From assembly GCA_045538195.1 (NCBI GenBank), contig JAZSRA010000075.1, positions 1-13,567 of the forward strand: 13,567 nucleotides of DNA. Reading direction: 5' to 3'. Below the pieces are notes generated by a model that was not told the origin of the DNA, made no database searches, and saw only the letters and a program-made list of their open reading frames with translations. Each line of letters begins with the position of its first letter. The first letter of the stretch is position 1. The DNA comes from SVTX01 sp045538195 (GTDB lineage: Bacteria > Bacillota > Clostridia > Oscillospirales > CAG-272). The position numbers and the translations under genes are program-made. Positions 5,527 through 12,438 of this stretch are shown one piece after another.

Positions 5527-6335
5527 TGTTTGCTTCTTTATCTATATACGGTCTTTACAGCTACGACAATTCCATTTTTGATAATCTCGTTTTGCCGCCC
5601 GCCTTTACAGAACAAGAGCGAGATGATACAATACTGACGATCCTGTCGGAGTGCTCTGATTTCGCGCTTCTCTATCCGGATTTTGACTTTATGAAAATGC
5701 TTATCGGCGTTTGGTCCCGGAATGAGCTTCATATTTGGAATAAACTTTTAGAATCGGAGCGTATCGAGTTTAACCCGATTGAAAACTATGACAGGCACGA
5801 AAACATAACCCGCGCCGTCGACAGCTCAGGCGGGGAGATGGACAGCAGATCCAGCGCGACGATAGGTCAGGCCGACCGGAAAACAGACACACTCACGGCG
5901 ACAGCGGGCAGCACGCAGCGCGACGATTCCGGTAGCAGCAAAAACAGCGGAGCTAATATCGGCAGCACGGAGGGAACGTCCGGTCAAACCGCGTACGACT
6001 CCGACACCATTAAAGACACAGGGCGCAGCCGCGGCGCTTCTTCCAGTCTCAGCAGCGCCGACGAGGAGCACAGCGGGACGACGAAAGAATCCAACAGCAG
6101 CGCCGAAACCGGGACCGGCACGACGGCAGAAAAAAGCGCGGTACAGGAGTCCGAAACCGGAAAGCGTGAAACCAATAACCGTACTGTCGAAACCGTCATA
6201 AACCACACGCACGGCAATATCGGCGTTACGCAGGCCGCCGACATGCTCGTCCGCTTCCGCGAGGTTTCCGACTTCTGCACCATAGATTTTATCGTTGACA
6301 GTTTCAAGGATCGCTTTTGCGTACAAGTCTATTAA
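5526..6335 (+). CDS. Lower collar protein (gp11-like)
   Basis: This 269-aa protein should form the lower collar/tail tube below the portal, like phi29 gp11 (293 aa). The N-terminus (SLSIYGLYSYDNSIFDNLVL, LLYPDFDFMKMLIGVWS) and the C-terminal motif NHTHGNIGVTQAADML (226-241), then DFIVDSFKDRFCVQVY, are characteristic. Between residues 87 and 225 lies a long Ser/Thr/Gly/Asp/Glu-rich low-complexity insert that begins at NYDRHEN. In relatives this region carries the part of the tube that contacts the knob. I start at ATG 5526, nine bases after GGAGGG; a TTG immediately upstream adds one Met only. The start overlaps the portal stop by one base. Confidence 0.85.
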   Translation: MFASLSIYGLYSYDNSIFDNLVLPPAFTEQERDDTILTILSECSDFALLYPDFDFMKMLIGVWSRNELHIWNKLLESERIEFNPIENYDRHENITRAVDSSGGEMDSRSSATIGQADRKTDTLTATAGSTQRDDSGSSKNSGANIGSTEGTSGQTAYDSDTIKDTGRSRGASSSLSSADEEHSGTTKESNSSAETGTGTTAEKSAVQESETGKRETNNRTVETVINHTHGNIGVTQAADMLVRFREVSDFCTIDFIVDSFKDRFCVQVY

Positions 6336-6353
6336 TATGAGGAGGTACAAAGC

Positions 6354-7055
6354 ATGTTTCCGATCTTTTCGCGCATGTTTCCCAGTACGAATCTGCAAGA
6401 CTTGAATCTTGATTGGATCGTACGGCGAATCATGGAACTTTCAAAGGGCATTATCGCGCCGTACATCAATCAGCAAACCAATACATGGATGGTTTACGAC
6501 ACGACGACAGAAACTTTTGTTGATAGCGAGGTTTCCGCAACCGGCCCCGAAGGCCCCGAAGGCCCCGCAGGCCCCGCAGGGCCCGCAGGCCCCGCGGGAG
6601 GTGTGGAGAGCGTCAACGGCTTGACCGGGGCGATATCGCTCACAGCTGGAAACATCCCGTACAACAGCGGCGAGACGTACGCAGCAGGCACAACGGGCCG
6701 CGCACTTAAAGACGCCGCGAATATGCCGGGCTACGATTACAAAGAGGCCGGTTTATACTCCATCTCAGCATTCATCGCGCCCGGATACATTACAGGAAGC
6801 GGCAATTATGCGGTATTCTATCTGCCGATTCGTATACCAGCAGAACTTACAACTATAATCGCGACGCTCAATCTGTCGACGAATGTGGTGTATACTACAG
6901 ATGGTATTATTACAAACGCCTTTGACGTTTCAACTGTGACCGTAAGTCGCTCAGGGGACACCGGTTTAAGATTTGAAGCGCACTTTGGTGAGACTCAGAC
7001 GGCAAACCGCTCGTGTAGCGTTTTTCTTACAGGCCTTACTCTTGATATTTCATAA
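6354..7055 (+). CDS. Collagen-like tail fibre / receptor-binding candidate
   Basis: This 233-aa protein begins with an anchor-type segment, TNLQDLNLDWIVRRIMEL (12-29), that recurs at the N-terminus of appendage proteins in small gut podoviruses. Six Gly-X-Y triplets (GPEGPEGPAGPAGPAGPAGG) follow at about 64-83, then a beta-rich Thr/Ser/Asn C-terminus without cysteine clusters. Trimerisation through a short collagen helix and a C-terminal receptor-binding head is the natural reading. Head fibre is the alternative location. AGGAGGT precedes the ATG at 6354. It is the second-to-last late gene, after the collars. No depolymerase or self-cleavage motif is seen. Confidence 0.65.
   Translation: MFPIFSRMFPSTNLQDLNLDWIVRRIMELSKGIIAPYINQQTNTWMVYDTTTETFVDSEVSATGPEGPEGPAGPAGPAGPAGGVESVNGLTGAISLTAGNIPYNSGETYAAGTTGRALKDAANMPGYDYKEAGLYSISAFIAPGYITGSGNYAVFYLPIRIPAELTTIIATLNLSTNVVYTTDGIITNAFDVSTVTVSRSGDTGLRFEAHFGETQTANRSCSVFLTGLTLDIS
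6545..6599 (+). repeat. 9-bp Gly-X-Y coding repeat
   Basis: GGCCCCGAA and GGCCCCGCA units repeat about six times and encode Gly-Pro-Glu and Gly-Pro-Ala triplets. Copies are nearly identical at DNA level, so gain or loss of units by slippage would lengthen or shorten the fibre stalk in frame. This is the most GC-rich tract of the gene. Confidence 0.8.
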
Positions 7056-7068
7056 TAGGAGGAATTAT

Positions 7069-7290
7069 ATGTTGTACTTTATCCATGAAATCAAGCGCGA
7101 AAACAATGTTGTAAACAAGGGAATAGTCGTTGCGGCCACGCTGGAAGACGCGAAACAGGGATACCATGCGTATCTTGGCGCGTATGCATACGGGCATCAA
7201 CCCGGTTGCGATTTAGTTTCTTGCTTTATCAGCGACCAGAACGGCGCTATCCGCGAAGCGGAAACTTGGAACCCTTCGCCTGCCGAATAA
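7069..7290 (+). CDS. Hypothetical 73-aa protein
   Basis: I do not recognise this protein. It starts at ATG 7069, six bases after AGGAGG (7057-7062), reads MLYFIHEIKRENNVVNKG and ends TWNPSPAE before TAA. A longer in-frame reading from 6973 would overlap the fibre gene by 83 bases and is rejected. The sequence alternates hydrophobic and charged residues, with an Ala/Tyr/Gly-rich middle (GYHAYLGAYAYGH), two Cys and no membrane segment, suggesting a small globular alpha/beta fold. It is the last late gene and is followed directly by the bidirectional terminator. A role as fibre chaperone or small virion protein would fit the position but is unproven. Confidence 0.7.
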   Translation: MLYFIHEIKRENNVVNKGIVVAATLEDAKQGYHAYLGAYAYGHQPGCDLVSCFISDQNGAIREAETWNPSPAE

Positions 7291-7309
7291 CCTAAAGTAA
7301 TCAAAACGC

Positions 7310-7348
7310 AATACGGCCCGTCCGGATCGAACCCGGACGGACCGTATT
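7310..7348. terminator. Bidirectional terminator between convergent operons
   Basis: CCGTCCGG (7318-7325) pairs with CCGGACGG (7333-7340), and AATACGG (7310-7316) with CCGTATT (7342-7348), with one C/A mismatch and a seven-base loop. TTATT follows on the plus strand, and TGCGTTTTGATTA on the minus strand. It lies between the last late gene and the last early gene, which converge here, and can stop transcription from both sides. Confidence 0.88.
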
Positions 7349-7362
7349 TTATTACACTCTGT

Positions 7363-7719
7363 TTAGAAATCGCAATCCAACTCGCACGACACGAACGGCT
7401 CACCCCAGCGCGTGGTCCCGTGAATCAGGATGATAGCGAACGGATCCGCGCCCATGATATCCGCGATATCCAGAAACTCGCGGATGAACGTAGCGGAGAT
7501 CGTCGAATACTTCACGCCGGAATTGTCGACGAAAGAGAGAACCTTGTTTTCTTTCGGCACGCCGTTCTTGTCGGTCTTAGGATCGTTGTAGAGCGCCCAG
7601 CTCGCAATCGGCACGGAGAGTCCGGCCGGGGCCTCCTGTACCATCATGGAAGAGGATTTCGTCAGCTTGTAAATAGTTTTCTTGTCGTTGACGTCGACGT
7701 TGGTTTTGATGATTTCCAT
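7363..7719 (-). CDS. Candidate single-stranded DNA-binding protein
   Basis: This 118-aa protein is the last gene of the early operon. Its plan (start MEIIKTNVDVN, segment ASWALYNDPKTDKNGVPKEN, core VLSFVDNSGVKYSTISATF, then IREFLDIADIMG and a beta-strand end TRWGEPFVSCELDCDF) resembles proteins annotated as ssDNA-binding in other small protein-primed podoviruses. The length is close to phi29 p5 (124 aa). Such proteins coat the displaced strand during strand-displacement replication. The start is ATG 7719, seven bases after AAAGGA; an upstream TTG at 7725 has poor spacing. The match rests on overall pattern and context, with no catalytic motif to confirm it. Confidence 0.55.
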   Translation of the reverse strand: MEIIKTNVDVNDKKTIYKLTKSSSMMVQEAPAGLSVPIASWALYNDPKTDKNGVPKENKVLSFVDNSGVKYSTISATFIREFLDIADIMGADPFAIILIHGTTRWGEPFVSCELDCDF

Positions 7720-7769
7720 ATTCAATTCCTTTCTGCCCGTATAAGGCCGATAGCGCAGCCAATTTTAAC

Positions 7770-8009
7770 TTAGATTTCGGAGAGGATCGGAGGCCAAGTG
7801 CTTTGGTATTTCATGCGATTCAGGATATGCGCAGGGCAGGAGGTCCCGAACGGGTAAGTTATCACCAGAGATACTACAGCGCCGGAACCGTAGCGCTTTT
7901 TGATAACGTCGCCGACTTCATAAAGATGATCGCTTTTGAATAGGTATTCTTGATAATAACTATTAAAACGCATTTCGGCGGAATACCAATAAACCTTAGA
8001 ATCGTTCAT
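7770..8009 (-). CDS. Hypothetical 79-aa protein, small beta-barrel type
   Basis: I do not recognise a named family. The start is ATG 8009 (MNDSKVYWYSAEMRFN): GGAGG lies nine bases upstream and the ATG overlaps the preceding stop as ATGA, whereas a start at 8030 would lack a ribosome site. The middle reads YLFKSDHLYEVGDVIKKRYG then AVVSLVITYP. The pattern 'VGD-V...G...V--V' is seen in small SH3-like beta-barrel proteins of phages. It lies between two other early genes, close to the ssDNA-binding candidate, so a replication or regulatory accessory role is plausible but not shown. One Cys, no membrane segment. Confidence 0.7.
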   Translation of the reverse strand: MNDSKVYWYSAEMRFNSYYQEYLFKSDHLYEVGDVIKKRYGSGAVVSLVITYPFGTSCPAHILNRMKYQSTWPPILSEI

Positions 8010-8299
8010 ACGATAAAACCTCCGTTCCATATAAGCTTATCGGATTGCATGTCGTGTTTGACGTCATAACCAAAAGCCCGAAGCGCCGAGCATAGAGCGT
8101 TCGCCTTATCGTAAAAATGCGCTTCGGCAACCAGACGCTGCGCCGCAAACCATGCTTCAAGGGATATTTTACCGTCGACAACGTCGACAACCTCATATCC
8201 CTCGCGTCGGAGCTTTTGCGGGAGTGTGATATTGATGTAAGCATCAATAGTGTCGTTATGCTCCTCAATTAGACTTTTAACAATTTCTGCGTTTGTCAT
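8006..8299 (-). CDS. Hypothetical 97-aa protein
   Basis: I do not recognise this protein. Three in-frame ATGs exist (8317, 8305, 8299). I favour 8299 (MTNAEIVKSLIEEHND), nine bases after AAGGA, because the first ATG has no site upstream and the second is only three bases away from one. The product is acidic and mostly helical (LPQKLRREGYEVVDVVD, AWFAAQRLVAEAHFYDKANA, CSALRAFGYDVKHDMQSD), with no membrane segment. It is the first gene after the leftward promoter at 8344-8372 and is coupled by ATGA to the next gene. It could be a small regulator or a host-directed early protein; the residues do not decide this. Confidence 0.7.
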   Translation of the reverse strand: MTNAEIVKSLIEEHNDTIDAYINITLPQKLRREGYEVVDVVDGKISLEAWFAAQRLVAEAHFYDKANALCSALRAFGYDVKHDMQSDKLIWNGGFIV

Positions 8300-8343
8300 G
8301 TCCATTTGTCCTTTCATATCAAAATAGGGTATTGCTTAGTGTT

Positions 8344-8372
8344 ATAATACAACACAACGAAAGATTTTACAA
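8344..8372 (-). promoter_or_regulatory. Internal leftward early promoter
   Basis: On the minus strand TTGTAA (8372-8367), a 17-bp spacer and TATTAT (8349-8344) form a plausible vegetative promoter. The -35 covers the stop codon of the polymerase gene. Transcription would start near 8337 and cover the three small genes down to the terminator at 7348. This would give the ssDNA-binding candidate, needed in large amounts, its own supply apart from the long early transcript. Confidence 0.6.
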
Positions 8373-10442
8373 TTGGCAACGTCTCCAATGTTCATGCACA
8401 ATATTTATGGTTTCTGCCGACAGATTCAACAAATCGCCGTATTCCGTGGTAACATCCAGCTTATAAGTTGTCGGACGTAAAACAATGTTTTTTGTGATTG
8501 CAACTTTATGTCCGTCGATTATCTGATTTCCCATGCCGGTATCGTTATAAACGCTTTCCAGCTTGCCCGTCTCCGTCCATGTAAAGCCGGGCTGGAACGC
8601 GGGCAAGCCTCCCTTGTAAAGCAGCTCCACAGCGCCGGAGCGCTTCGGAACGCCAGCAACGGTTATATGAGGACCGTTGCTCTCCGTGGTATAGGCGTAC
8701 TTTTTCGCGCCCAGCGTGATGAAATCGGGATATCTGCCGTCATCCTCATAGACAGACATGTAATGTCTAACCCCTTTAGGATCGTCGGCAAAGCAGCCGT
8801 GTTCTATCGCGTCCGCTTTCCGTTCTTCATTGTATGCGGTAAAATCCGCTTCTCCAACGTATTTAACCGAGTCAGTATCGCAATATACTACTCTGTCTTT
8901 TCCGACGATAGAAAGACCCTCTTGAAGTTGCCAACGCGCCCAGCTTGTTACCCATACGCCCCATTGATATACTTGATACGGCCGCTTACCGGCTTTTTCC
9001 AAAATCTCACGCTCAAGTATACTGCGCAGGCCGTCTGGGTCCTTGCCAGCTTTGATAGCTTCGGAAATCTTCTTTTCTACGTCCGTTGTGAAGTCTCCAC
9101 CGTTGTAAAGGACCCGCGCCCGTAACGGAGACATGACACTGTTTCCGTAGATCGCGTTAAGCAGATTCTTAGCTTTCATATAGTAAAGCTCTTTTCCGGG
9201 AACGTTCTTTAAGGCGGTTTTTTCAACGTAGTATTTTTTATTGATATCCCGTATCTCAATAGGAAGATAATCATACCACGACGTCCACAGGTCCAGCACG
9301 TCAAGATTAAAGTTGTACTGTTCTTCTATGATCTTGAAATCAATATCGGTAACAACAATCTCGCAATCTTTGCACGCAAGTATTCGCCCGTTATCCGCTT
9401 TCAGGCCGGACGGATAATAGACGCACTTGGCTATTGGTAAATACGGTATGGGCTCATACCGATATTTCAGCTCTACATTCCGTAGCCTGCAACGGATTAG
9501 GCAGGCAGCGCCGCGCTGGATGTAATCATAGACACGCCGGTTTAGGTCCTCTTTGCGCTGCTTAAATGGAGTCATCGGATATTGCCGCATACACTGTTGA
9601 CTTGGATAACTTGACGATATGTCGACACTTGTAACGTTATGGATAATCTCATTAGCATAATATCGGTTTGCGTGCGTATTCCCGCCCCGGAAAGCAGCGC
9701 GCAGCAGCTTGAAACATTCATAGTCCGGCCACAAATCCCGCATTTGATGATAATAGGGCTGCATAGCAACCTTTATTTCGCGCCGGACATAGCCCGTCGC
9801 CGTATAGGGTATTGTGTATTGATTATCGCCAAAAAGCGCCATGATAGCACGGACGGCTTTACACAGGCCCCACACGTCATAAACGCAATACAATAGTTGT
9901 TTGCGCGTCAACGGGGTATCTGGAAAACGGCGCTCGTCATAGCCGAATGACTCCCCGCCGCGCTTGTGGTAGTCAGGGCAATATTTAGCCGTCGCCTCTT
10001 TCAGTCCCATGTTGAACAGCTTATAGGAGCACCGAAACTCAAACGCGTGATACATTTTAAAATAGAGAATCGCGCGCCCCTCAAGCGCGAATACTTCTTC
10101 ATCGTCAAATGAATAGATACCGGATAGAAATTGAAATTCGTAACTTGCGTTATGGATATAGCAAAGCAGCTTTAAACCTTGCAAGCGCTGTTTGACTGCA
10201 AACAAGCAATGTTGGAACCGCGGCCACGTCCGCCCCATGACAATAAAGTCGGACCCATCCGGGAAGTCGATACAGAATTGCCAAACGTACATGGCCGCTT
10301 GTTCGATTTCTTTATACCGGCTTGTCTCAATGTCAAAAGCGGCTATCGCATCAGCGAACGCAGGACCGCGCCCGGCCGCGCCGCGAGGCGCGGCCGTAAA
10401 GCGCAGTTTGTCATAGGGCGCATGTTCTTCACAGTAAACCAT
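8367..10442 (-). CDS. Protein-primed DNA polymerase, family B (phi29 type)
   Basis: This 691-aa enzyme replicates the linear genome from a terminal-protein primer. Exonuclease motifs are ExoI AAFDIETS (Asp37, Glu39), ExoII HNASYEFQFL (Asn98, Glu102) and ExoIII YCVYD (Tyr185, Asp189). Polymerase motifs are A DISSSYP (Asp274), B KNLLNAIYG (Lys425, Asn429, Tyr432), C YCDTDS (Asp522, Asp524) and the KKY motif (580-582). ExoII has Glu where phi29 has Asp66. The protein is about 120 residues longer than phi29 polymerase (572), with an N-terminal extension and extra sequence between motifs B and C and after C. I start at ATG 10442, one base after the preceding stop; the upstream open frame only overlaps the terminal protein gene. 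Confidence 0.95.
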   Translation of the reverse strand: MVYCEEHAPYDKLRFTAAPRGAAGRGPAFADAIAAFDIETSRYKEIEQAAMYVWQFCIDFPDGSDFIVMGRTWPRFQHCLFAVKQRLQGLKLLCYIHNASYEFQFLSGIYSFDDEEVFALEGRAILYFKMYHAFEFRCSYKLFNMGLKEATAKYCPDYHKRGGESFGYDERRFPDTPLTRKQLLYCVYDVWGLCKAVRAIMALFGDNQYTIPYTATGYVRREIKVAMQPYYHQMRDLWPDYECFKLLRAAFRGGNTHANRYYANEIIHNVTSVDISSSYPSQQCMRQYPMTPFKQRKEDLNRRVYDYIQRGAACLIRCRLRNVELKYRYEPIPYLPIAKCVYYPSGLKADNGRILACKDCEIVVTDIDFKIIEEQYNFNLDVLDLWTSWYDYLPIEIRDINKKYYVEKTALKNVPGKELYYMKAKNLLNAIYGNSVMSPLRARVLYNGGDFTTDVEKKISEAIKAGKDPDGLRSILEREILEKAGKRPYQVYQWGVWVTSWARWQLQEGLSIVGKDRVVYCDTDSVKYVGEADFTAYNEERKADAIEHGCFADDPKGVRHYMSVYEDDGRYPDFITLGAKKYAYTTESNGPHITVAGVPKRSGAVELLYKGGLPAFQPGFTWTETGKLESVYNDTGMGNQIIDGHKVAITKNIVLRPTTYKLDVTTEYGDLLNLSAETINIVHEHWRRCQL

Positions 10443-10443
10443 A

Positions 10444-11043
10444 TTACCGGCCCTTGCGCTTTCCGCGCCGTTTGCGCTGTCTCGTCTGCCTGTATTCATT
10501 GAACAGCTCAGACCAACGTTGCGCGGATTGATTCTTTTCCTTTTGCGCCTGCTTGAATACATTTACTAAAGTCGGACTGTCGCTGTCGTACTCGGCGGAG
10601 ATGCCGATAGAGCGCATCCATTTTTGGAAACGCGCCCAGTCTTGGAAATTGCTGTTATTTATAAAGGTATAGCCGCGCTTCTTCAAAGTCTCTATTGCTT
10701 TCTTCTTAATTTCCCGTCGCTCTGGTACTGTCGTGGCTCCGTATGTCTCGCCGCGCAGAAATTTATTAAGGTCCGCGACTTCTTTCAATAAATCCGCGTC
10801 GGAAAGCTGACTTGTCTTTTTGAAATCCGGAACAGCGTCGATAAAAGGAACGTCCGATTTCATCACGCGGGCAACGCGCTTAACTGCTTTAGATCGCGCA
10901 TCGGTATAGTATTTGCGAATATCCGATATTTTCACTTTGCCGGATTCGAGTATATCGGACATCTTAGCAAAAGACATGTTTCCAAACTTCTCTTGCAACG
11001 CGGCGCGTTCAATTGCGCGTGCTGACCTCGGTTTTTTCGCCAT
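10444..11043 (-). CDS. Candidate terminal protein
   Basis: This 199-aa, very basic, mostly helical protein lies directly upstream of the polymerase gene, the position of gene 3 (terminal protein) relative to gene 2 in phi29. It starts MAKKPRSARAIERAALQEKF and ends in an arginine/lysine tail (RQTRQRKRRGKRKGR). Terminal proteins bind DNA and prime replication through the hydroxyl of a Ser, Thr or Tyr, staying linked to the 5' ends; the priming residue cannot be picked by eye. phi29 TP is 266 aa, so this one is short. GGAGG lies nine bases before ATG 11043. Identification rests on position, size, charge and the presence of a partner polymerase. Confidence 0.65.
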   Translation of the reverse strand: MAKKPRSARAIERAALQEKFGNMSFAKMSDILESGKVKISDIRKYYTDARSKAVKRVARVMKSDVPFIDAVPDFKKTSQLSDADLLKEVADLNKFLRGETYGATTVPERREIKKKAIETLKKRGYTFINNSNFQDWARFQKWMRSIGISAEYDSDSPTLVNVFKQAQKEKNQSAQRWSELFNEYRQTRQRKRRGKRKGR

Positions 11044-11046
11044 AAC

Positions 11047-12096
11047 TCACAACCTCCATATCTTTTCGAATTGAACCTTTACATAAGCGCTGGAATAATA
11101 AAGACGTTTGTCAAGTAACGCCTCCAAGAGATAATAATAATCTTGTCGGAAAGCGCGTATGTCGACCGGAAATGTTGTGTAACACTCGGCCGCTTTTCGT
11201 CCCTCCACGACGTAGTACAGACCCGGATCGCGCGTGTGCTCGTATACGGTCACGTTTCCAATGCTGACAAGCGGTGTATATTCCCGAAGCGGTTTCGACG
11301 CTACATATTCATAGTTCGCGCCGGAAAAGCGGTTTTCAAGCGCCATAGTCTTAAAGTCGGAGCTGTTCGCCACTTGATACAGGGCGCTTGTCTGTTTTGC
11401 ACGGGAGATCGGAGAGTCTTGATATATGTATATTGAGATCATGCCGTGACGCAGGTTTTTGTATTCCTGTCCCTTTTGTAACATGCGGTCTATAACGTCC
11501 ACAAGGCCCAGAGCGTCGAGGATCGGCGCGCGGAGATCGTTAGAGTTAGCGAGGATGAGACACTTCATCGGCTTTTGATTCAAAGGTGGTAATTCACGGT
11601 TACGGTTAAGGGATTCATAGAGATTGAGGAAAGCACTATCCTCATTCTTTATTGGACGTTCGTGCGCCTCTTTGATAGCCTCGTCGAATATGATCGTCTC
11701 GTAATCCATGCCGTCGATACCGCGCAGCGTGGAGAACGTGGAGAGGCTAACACCAATACCAACAGGAGCGCCGGACGGCTTCAAAACGTCTTCGACAATC
11801 TCTCCCCGATAAATACCGGCTACGTTCTTACCCAGCGGAGCGAATAAGAAGTTGTTTCCCGTGTCCGCGTTCACGCGCTTGAACGGGTTAAGCTCAGGCA
11901 ACTTTGCGGCGCTTAGTTGCGTATCGTTTCGACGGACATAAACAACTTTGCCATATATGCCCGCGCAAACGTCGAGAAGTACACCATAGGTTTTGCCGGT
12001 CCCGCGCCCGCCTAAAGCGAGGATAAAGGGCGCGGGGTCCTCGTGCCATAGCGAGTGATTAACAAAGCCGGATTCAAGATACAGTTGTTTTTTCAC
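11047..12096 (-). CDS. DNA packaging ATPase (gp16-like)
   Basis: This 349-aa ATPase drives genome encapsidation, like phi29 gp16 (332 aa). Walker A is ALGGRGTGKTYG (Lys35, Thr36), Walker B is TIIFDEA (Asp138, Glu139), and a sensor-like motif LILANSND is at 180-187. The C-terminal 130 residues should correspond to the RNase H-like domain that in phi29 contacts the packaging RNA. The start is a GTG at 12096, preceded by GGGAAG nine bases upstream; no in-frame ATG is better placed. The gene begins inside the end of the preceding gene (23-base overlap) and ends three bases before the terminal protein gene. Here the motor is part of the early operon, whereas gene 16 of phi29 is late. Confidence 0.92.
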   Translation of the reverse strand: MKKQLYLESGFVNHSLWHEDPAPFILALGGRGTGKTYGVLLDVCAGIYGKVVYVRRNDTQLSAAKLPELNPFKRVNADTGNNFLFAPLGKNVAGIYRGEIVEDVLKPSGAPVGIGVSLSTFSTLRGIDGMDYETIIFDEAIKEAHERPIKNEDSAFLNLYESLNRNRELPPLNQKPMKCLILANSNDLRAPILDALGLVDVIDRMLQKGQEYKNLRHGMISIYIYQDSPISRAKQTSALYQVANSSDFKTMALENRFSGANYEYVASKPLREYTPLVSIGNVTVYEHTRDPGLYYVVEGRKAAECYTTFPVDIRAFRQDYYYLLEALLDKRLYYSSAYVKVQFEKIWRL

Positions 12097-12316
12097 GCTC
12101 TATCACTTCCCGCAAATAATAATGGTAGATGTTTCGTCTGCCGGATCGAAACATTTGAGTATATAAATACCGAGTGCCTTTGCCTGCTTTCCGCAGCGCT
12201 TCAAAATAGGCGAGATATTCCGAATAGGACCGGCAAACTGTACATTCGTCAAGTTGTGGCCCGTGTAGCACATGATAAATATGATCGGGGCTGTTTTTCA
12301 AATCCTCAATTTTCAT
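12074..12316 (-). CDS. Hypothetical 80-aa protein
   Basis: I do not recognise this protein. The start is ATG 12316 (MKIEDLKNSPDHIYHVLHGP) with GGAGG eight bases upstream; a longer open frame from 12490 runs through the neighbouring membrane protein region and is rejected. The product is polar, rich in Tyr and Arg, with CTVC (CxxC), an aromatic segment YSEYLAYFEALRKAGKG and a basic end (RSGRRNIYHYYLREVIEREK). The single CxxC could bind a metal only with a partner. It is coupled to the membrane protein upstream by ATGA and overlaps the ATPase start by 23 bases. Confidence 0.7.
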   Translation of the reverse strand: MKIEDLKNSPDHIYHVLHGPQLDECTVCRSYSEYLAYFEALRKAGKGTRYLYTQMFRSGRRNIYHYYLREVIEREKTTVS

Positions 12317-12438
12317 AATACAAACCTCCATATACAATAGATAATACCCGCTGTAGTAATTAAACCACCTGCAAAAGACATAATAGCAAGGACAGTAATA
12401 CAGGCCCAAAAAACTATTCTGTCGTAATACTCGCGCAT
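12313..12438 (-). CDS. Small membrane protein, 41 aa
   Basis: A short gene starts at ATG 12438 (MREYYDRIVFWACITVLAIM) with GGAG nine bases upstream. It ends at TGA 12315-12313, which overlaps the next start as ATGA. A polar N-terminus is followed by a hydrophobic stretch from about residue 9 to 40, long enough for one long or two short membrane helices separated by a Gly-Gly turn (AGGLITTAGIIYCIW). It overlaps the end of the PP-loop gene by 26 bases. Conserved spacing and translational coupling support a real gene despite its size. It could be a membrane anchor for replication (phi29 uses the small membrane proteins p16.7 and p1 this way), but no sequence similarity is claimed. Confidence 0.65.
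   Translation of the reverse strand: MREYYDRIVFWACITVLAIMSFAGGLITTAGIIYCIWRFVL

Noticed and set aside
5826..6398. 190-aa minus-strand open frame opposite the lower collar gene
   Set aside because: It arises from the low-complexity Ser/Thr/Gly coding region, is antisense to a clear gene and has no supporting signals.
8508..9125. 205-aa plus-strand open frame inside the polymerase gene
   Set aside because: Antisense to conserved polymerase motifs, no ribosome site, no recognisable domain.
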